Shown in pieces: positions 6,888 to 9,865 of a stretch of 9,865 nucleotides of DNA. Position numbers and translations under genes: made by a program. Source of the stretch: an uncultured Eubacteriales bacterium (GTDB lineage Bacteria; Bacillota_A; Clostridia; Lachnospirales; Lachnospiraceae); the NCBI GenBank assembly GCA_902803345.1, contig CADCPV010000226.1:1-9865 (forward strand), written 5' to 3'. The notes below the pieces were generated by a model. The model saw only the letters and a list, made by a program, of their open reading frames with translations, made no database searches and had not been told where the DNA came from. How positions within the stretch are numbered: position 1 is the stretch's first letter; each line of letters begins with the position of its first letter.

Positions 6888-7562
6888 TTACAACTGTGTA
6901 TTCGTCTCCGCATACGGCAGGATCGAGATTTCCAAATTGCCGTTCCGCTGCCTGAGTTCGTCAATAAAGGCCTTCTCTTCCGCCGGATCCTTCATCTGGA
7001 TTTTGTAGGAAAGACGGAACATCGAGCCCATCCCGGTTGTTTTCACACCCACACTCTCCGATTTCTTCAGATAGTGTTCGAAGCTGTCGTCGAAAACCCC
7101 GTTGTATTCCAGTGATTCCGGAATCGTGATCTGCAGGAGCTGGTCCTTTGCGATGCCTTTATGCTCGAAAATCGGGAGCGCAGCCACAAGGTAATACAGC
7201 AGGCCGAGTCCGAGAAGAATCGCGACACCATAGCCGATATATCCCATGCCGAAGGCGATGCCCGCGCCCATCGCAATCAGGATACACGCTATCTCATCTG
7301 CTGAACCCTGGGCCGAACGAAAGCGGATCAGCGCGAAGGCTCCGCCGATTGCGACACCGGCGCCGATATTGCCGTTGACAAAGGTAATGACCGTCGCGAC
7401 CATGAGAGGCATCAGCGTGGTGACCAGGAAAAAGCGTTTGCTGGACCGGATCCGGAAAGACATAATAAAGGAATAGATCAGGCCGGTCACAATCGCGGCG
7501 CCTGCCATGATGAAAAACTGTCCCGGTGTGACAGAGGAAGAATAAATAGAATCAAACAACAT
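6888..7562 (-). CDS. DUF4956 family multi-pass membrane protein
   Basis: The 224-residue protein is recognised as DUF4956 by its layout and by the conserved core GAFALIRFRS, then SADEIACILIAMGAGIAFGMGY (about 74-108). Hydrophobic segments lie at about 15-34, 45-62, 66-78, 92-108 and 111-130. A soluble, probably cytoplasmic C-terminal domain (131-224) follows, with alternating strands (LLQITIPES, FRLSYKIQM, LEISILPY) suggestive of a small ferredoxin-like or ACT-like fold; that fold is inference. The family function is not established. Members sit next to VTC-domain proteins, so this may be the membrane partner of the VTC enzyme. The ATG at 7562 has AAAGGA upstream (AAAGGAAAAGAC) and lies inside the end of the VTC gene (11-nt overlap), indicating coupled translation. 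The TAA stop is at 6890-6888; no clear terminator follows. Confidence 0.88.
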   Translation of the reverse strand: MLFDSIYSSSVTPGQFFIMAGAAIVTGLIYSFIMSFRIRSSKRFFLVTTLMPLMVATVITFVNGNIGAGVAIGGAFALIRFRSAQGSADEIACILIAMGAGIAFGMGYIGYGVAILLGLGLLYYLVAALPIFEHKGIAKDQLLQITIPESLEYNGVFDDSFEHYLKKSESVGVKTTGMGSMFRLSYKIQMKDPAEEKAFIDELRQRNGNLEISILPYAETNTQL

Positions 7563-8307
7563 GTCTTTTCCTTTCTGCAGTCCGAAGAAGCTGCTGTCTG
7601 TATGCCTCCCCGTATTTGGAGAAGCTGGATTTATAGATTTTTCCTTCTGAAAGAAGCGATGTCAGCCACAGCGGCATCGCTTCCTGCACTTTGATTTCCA
7701 GAATCGACGAGCCCGGAGGCAGAAGCGAAATGCCCTCCATCGAACTTGTCAGCCTGAGATCCTGTATTCGGTAGCGCGGGTTTTCGTCGATTGTAAGCCG
7801 AAGGTCTCCGCCCGGCTCAAAATACGCCGTCCGGTCGTAAATGATCAGGCAGGAGGGAACGAGCGCGTCGTAATAGTCCCGGAAATAGGTGATTTCTTTG
7901 TTGATCTGACCGCCTGAACAGATGTCGCCTTTGCGGTCGAAAAAGTGCTTCACCATCGGAATGGTCGACTGTACACGGCGTTTGTACACGACTTCGTCAG
8001 CCTTCCGTTTCAGTTCCAGGAAAACCGGAGACTCCGGTGTCGCAAGCCCGTAAGAACGCAGCCGGATTTTCTCTTTATAGGCCGGTTTTTCCAGAGAATG
8101 ACGGATCAGCCTGTAATCCGGGGTATCATAATACAGCGACGCAATCGAAGTCTTACCAAACTGATCCGGCTGCATATGTCCTTCGATGCCGGCTCTCAGG
8201 AATTCTGTCTGTTCCCGGCTGAGAATATATTTCAGTTCAATACGCTTCATCACTTCGATCGGGTTGTTCCGATCGGTTGTTACGGGAGAAGTTGGCAGCT
8301 GATTCAT
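7552..8307 (-). CDS. VTC domain protein, polyphosphate polymerase-like
   Basis: The 251-residue protein is a single VTC domain, a tunnel-shaped CYTH/triphosphate tunnel fold whose yeast member Vtc4 makes polyphosphate from ATP. Expected alternating charged strands are visible: RIELKY (22-27), YYDT (59-62), KEKIRLRSYG (78-87), FLELKRK (96-102), YKRR (108-111), IIYDRTAY (155-162), LTIDE (171-175), ILEIKVQ (202-208) and SSFSKYGEAY (227-236). The Glu/Lys/Arg residues in these strands would line the tunnel and bind nucleotide, phosphate and metal. No membrane segment is present, so it probably acts at the cytoplasmic face with the DUF4956 protein. Whether bacterial members make polyphosphate is not shown by sequence. 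The ATG at 8307 follows a perfect AGGAGGTGG site; a downstream Met20 is a less likely start. It lies 14 bp after the beta-helix gene and overlaps the DUF4956 gene. Confidence 0.88.
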   Translation of the reverse strand: MNQLPTSPVTTDRNNPIEVMKRIELKYILSREQTEFLRAGIEGHMQPDQFGKTSIASLYYDTPDYRLIRHSLEKPAYKEKIRLRSYGLATPESPVFLELKRKADEVVYKRRVQSTIPMVKHFFDRKGDICSGGQINKEITYFRDYYDALVPSCLIIYDRTAYFEPGGDLRLTIDENPRYRIQDLRLTSSMEGISLLPPGSSILEIKVQEAMPLWLTSLLSEGKIYKSSFSKYGEAYRQQLLRTAERKRHVV

Positions 8308-8321
8308 ATTCCACCTCCTGT

Positions 8322-9865
8322 TCAGCGGCGTCCGCCGAAACCGCCCGGGCCGCCCCAGGAATTTCCTGCGTCGCCTTCCGACTGCTGCGACTGTGTCCAG
8401 GAAAGGACTGCGCTGCCGTCACGCACCAGACTGTAGCTCTGATTCAGCTCGAAGCTCTCCGATGCGATCCAGCAGGAGCTGTAGCTTCCGTTCAGGGTGA
8501 AGAATGCAATCTCCTTTCCGTTTGAATCCTGCAGACTGTAGTTCCCTGCAGCGAACGAAGTTCCGTTTGAAATATAGGTGTTGACCGAGCCCGAACCAGG
8601 CGTTTCACAGATGCCGCCTAAGGCAATGATCGTACCTCCTGTAACACGGAGCGTTCCGTCCAGGTCCACCGACCCGGCCATGCCGCCCATCTGGGCGCCG
8701 CTCTTGACCAGAATCAATCCGCCGGATATTGTGATATCGCCATTGGAATCGATTCCGTCCGTATCTCCGGAAGGAGTCGTCACATCCAGTGTTCCGCCTG
8801 TGATATTGATCAGCGGCGTCACATTGCCCTTTCCGGCGTTCAGACCGTCGTCATTGCCGTAAACCGTAATGGTTCCGCCGTTGATATTGATGACATTGCC
8901 TTCAAGGCCTTCGTGGGATTCGCTGATCTGAACGGTTCCGCCGTTGATGGTGAGCTCCGAATCCGCATGCATGCCGTCGTCCGCACAGACTACCGTGATG
9001 CTTCCCGCGTTTACGGTGATGTTTCCAATGGACTTCTCGCCGTTTTCAAGCTCTGTCCCGCCGTTTGCGTGAAGACCGTCGTCCATCGCATGAACGGTAA
9101 GGGTCCCGCCGTTTATGATAATTTCATTTTCCGCCTTGATGCCCTTCGAGGACCAGGCAGTCTTATCGGAGTTTCCTCCGCCGGAACCGGAACTGATCGA
9201 AATCCAGTCACCGGATATGCTGCTGCCGGAAACATCTGTGATCAGGTAGCCGTTCATCGAGGTATTGAAGGTCTCTCCCGAAGTCGCAGCCGTATAATTC
9301 GATCCGTCCGGCGAAATGCCTTTTTCCACAATGTTGATCAGCATGTTCTGTGCAGAAGGCGCCTTCACAAGAAGCCCGTAATACGGTGTCCTTCCGCTGT
9401 AGATCATCGTGTCATATTCTGCTTTGACATATGTGCCGCTCTGATCATCGTCGTCATAGAAATACAGATAGTAATCCGAATCTTCATCGTACAGGGAAGA
9501 AGAAACTGCCAGATAGAATTCCGTTCCGACCGTGATTTCGCTGCCATAATCCGAATAGGAGGCCGTATAGATGTTGACGACCGGGTTTTCTCCTTCCGCC
9601 GGCGTGATTTCTACGTTATAGGCAGCGCTGATCCCGTCCTTCTGGGCGTAGATATCAAGCTGTCCGCCCTCGATCAGGATCGTTCCGCGCTGATTGCCCT
9701 TCGAGGAAATGTCGGAGTCCGAGGTCTTGACACCGTCGGAACCGGTGGAAACTGCAATAATACTTCCGGATTTCACAGTTACCGAATCATTTCCTTTCAG
9801 TGCGGCACCGGGTGACGTCACCTTAAGCGTTACATTTTTAATACTCAGGTCCTTCGTGGATTTCA
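8322..9865 (-). CDS. Cthe_2159-type carbohydrate-binding beta-helix protein (5' end off window)
   Basis: The frame stays open to the window edge, so the N-terminus (expected signal peptide or lipobox) is missing; 513 residues are visible. The body is a right-handed beta-helix read as repeated turns of the type xINGGTxTVxxxDDGLHA. Turn markers include SDGVKT, KDGISA, SKGIKA, DDGLHA, DDGMHA, HEGLEG, DDGLNA and TDGIDS (visible residues about 42-47, 75-80, 239-244, 261-266, 295-300, 317-322, 338-343, 368-373). The acidic turns fit calcium binding. Cthe_2159 of Clostridium thermocellum, the family reference, has a pectate-lyase-like fold and binds cellulose and acidic sugars. About 160 residues between the second and third turns are not helix-like and include a tyrosine- and aspartate-rich stretch. 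The C-terminus has a beta-rich domain (about 430-490) and a Gly-rich tail, GGPGGFGGRR. It is probably extracellular or surface-bound, and first or early in the operon with the VTC and DUF4956 genes. Confidence 0.85.
   Translation of the reverse strand, partial: KSTKDLSIKNVTLKVTSPGAALKGNDSVTVKSGSIIAVSTGSDGVKTSDSDISSKGNQRGTILIEGGQLDIYAQKDGISAAYNVEITPAEGENPVVNIYTASYSDYGSEITVGTEFYLAVSSSLYDEDSDYYLYFYDDDDQSGTYVKAEYDTMIYSGRTPYYGLLVKAPSAQNMLINIVEKGISPDGSNYTAATSGETFNTSMNGYLITDVSGSSISGDWISISSGSGGGNSDKTAWSSKGIKAENEIIINGGTLTVHAMDDGLHANGGTELENGEKSIGNITVNAGSITVVCADDGMHADSELTINGGTVQISESHEGLEGNVININGGTITVYGNDDGLNAGKGNVTPLINITGGTLDVTTPSGDTDGIDSNGDITISGGLILVKSGAQMGGMAGSVDLDGTLRVTGGTIIALGGICETPGSGSVNTYISNGTSFAAGNYSLQDSNGKEIAFFTLNGSYSSCWIASESFELNQSYSLVRDGSAVLSWTQSQQSEGDAGNSWGGPGGFGGRR

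Noticed and set aside
6707..6964. An 85-codon minus-strand open frame ending in VAHLIGSEEVTGPSPVIS
   Set aside because: Its 3' part is simply the translation of the tRNA-Thr gene, a well-known source of false protein calls, and it runs through the tRNA promoter.
8913..9815. A 300-codon plus-strand open frame
   Set aside because: It is antisense to the beta-helix repeats; the long open frame reflects the repeat codon pattern on the other strand.
1..9865. CRISPR arrays, insertion sequences, toxin-antitoxin or phage genes
   Set aside because: No regularly spaced direct repeats, transposase or integrase motifs, or small paired genes were found; the only tandem repetition is the protein-level beta-helix pattern at 8640-9150.

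Overview
This 9.9 kb window comes from a moderately GC-rich Gram-positive anaerobe, most likely a Clostridia/Lachnospiraceae-type Bacillota. The evidence is the strong AGGAGG-type ribosome binding sites, TTGACA/TATAAT-type promoters, a tRNA-Thr with no encoded CCA, a Cthe_2159-type carbohydrate-binding protein next to VTC and DUF4956 genes, and a deacetylase with a Lachnospiraceae-like layout. The taxonomic call is inference. Every gene I can support lies on the minus strand, so transcription runs from high to low coordinates. I see no convincing plus-strand gene.

Upstream block (9865 to 6888): a three-gene operon. It encodes a large secreted-type beta-helix carbohydrate-binding protein (cut by the window edge), a VTC-domain (polyphosphate polymerase-like) protein and a DUF4956 multi-pass membrane protein. 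The genes are 14 bp apart and then overlap by 11 bp. This gene set recurs in Bacillota, often with CotH kinases, but its job is not established.

Middle block (6887 to 6603): a self-contained tRNA-Thr(GGT) unit with a near-consensus promoter and a strong intrinsic terminator. The tRNA has an unusual T-loop (C at position 55) and an A12-C23 mismatch. Immediately after its terminator comes an extended -10 promoter for the next operon.

Downstream block (6521 to 1): a single-polypeptide ABC exporter (TMD-NBD-TMD-NBD, 1234 aa) that looks like a fused heterodimeric exporter with one degenerate and one consensus ATP site. It is joined by a TGATG stop/start overlap to a membrane-anchored polysaccharide deacetylase-like protein. 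After a 137-bp gap holding two overlapping inverted repeats come a nitroreductase-family flavoprotein and the start of an alpha/beta-hydrolase esterase, separated by only 11 bp.

The exporter and deacetylase are probably co-expressed and may act together at the cell envelope. The nitroreductase and esterase look like a separately controlled small metabolic or detoxification pair. The most noteworthy items are the fused asymmetric exporter, the VTC/DUF4956/beta-helix module, the overlapping dyads and the odd tRNA T-loop.
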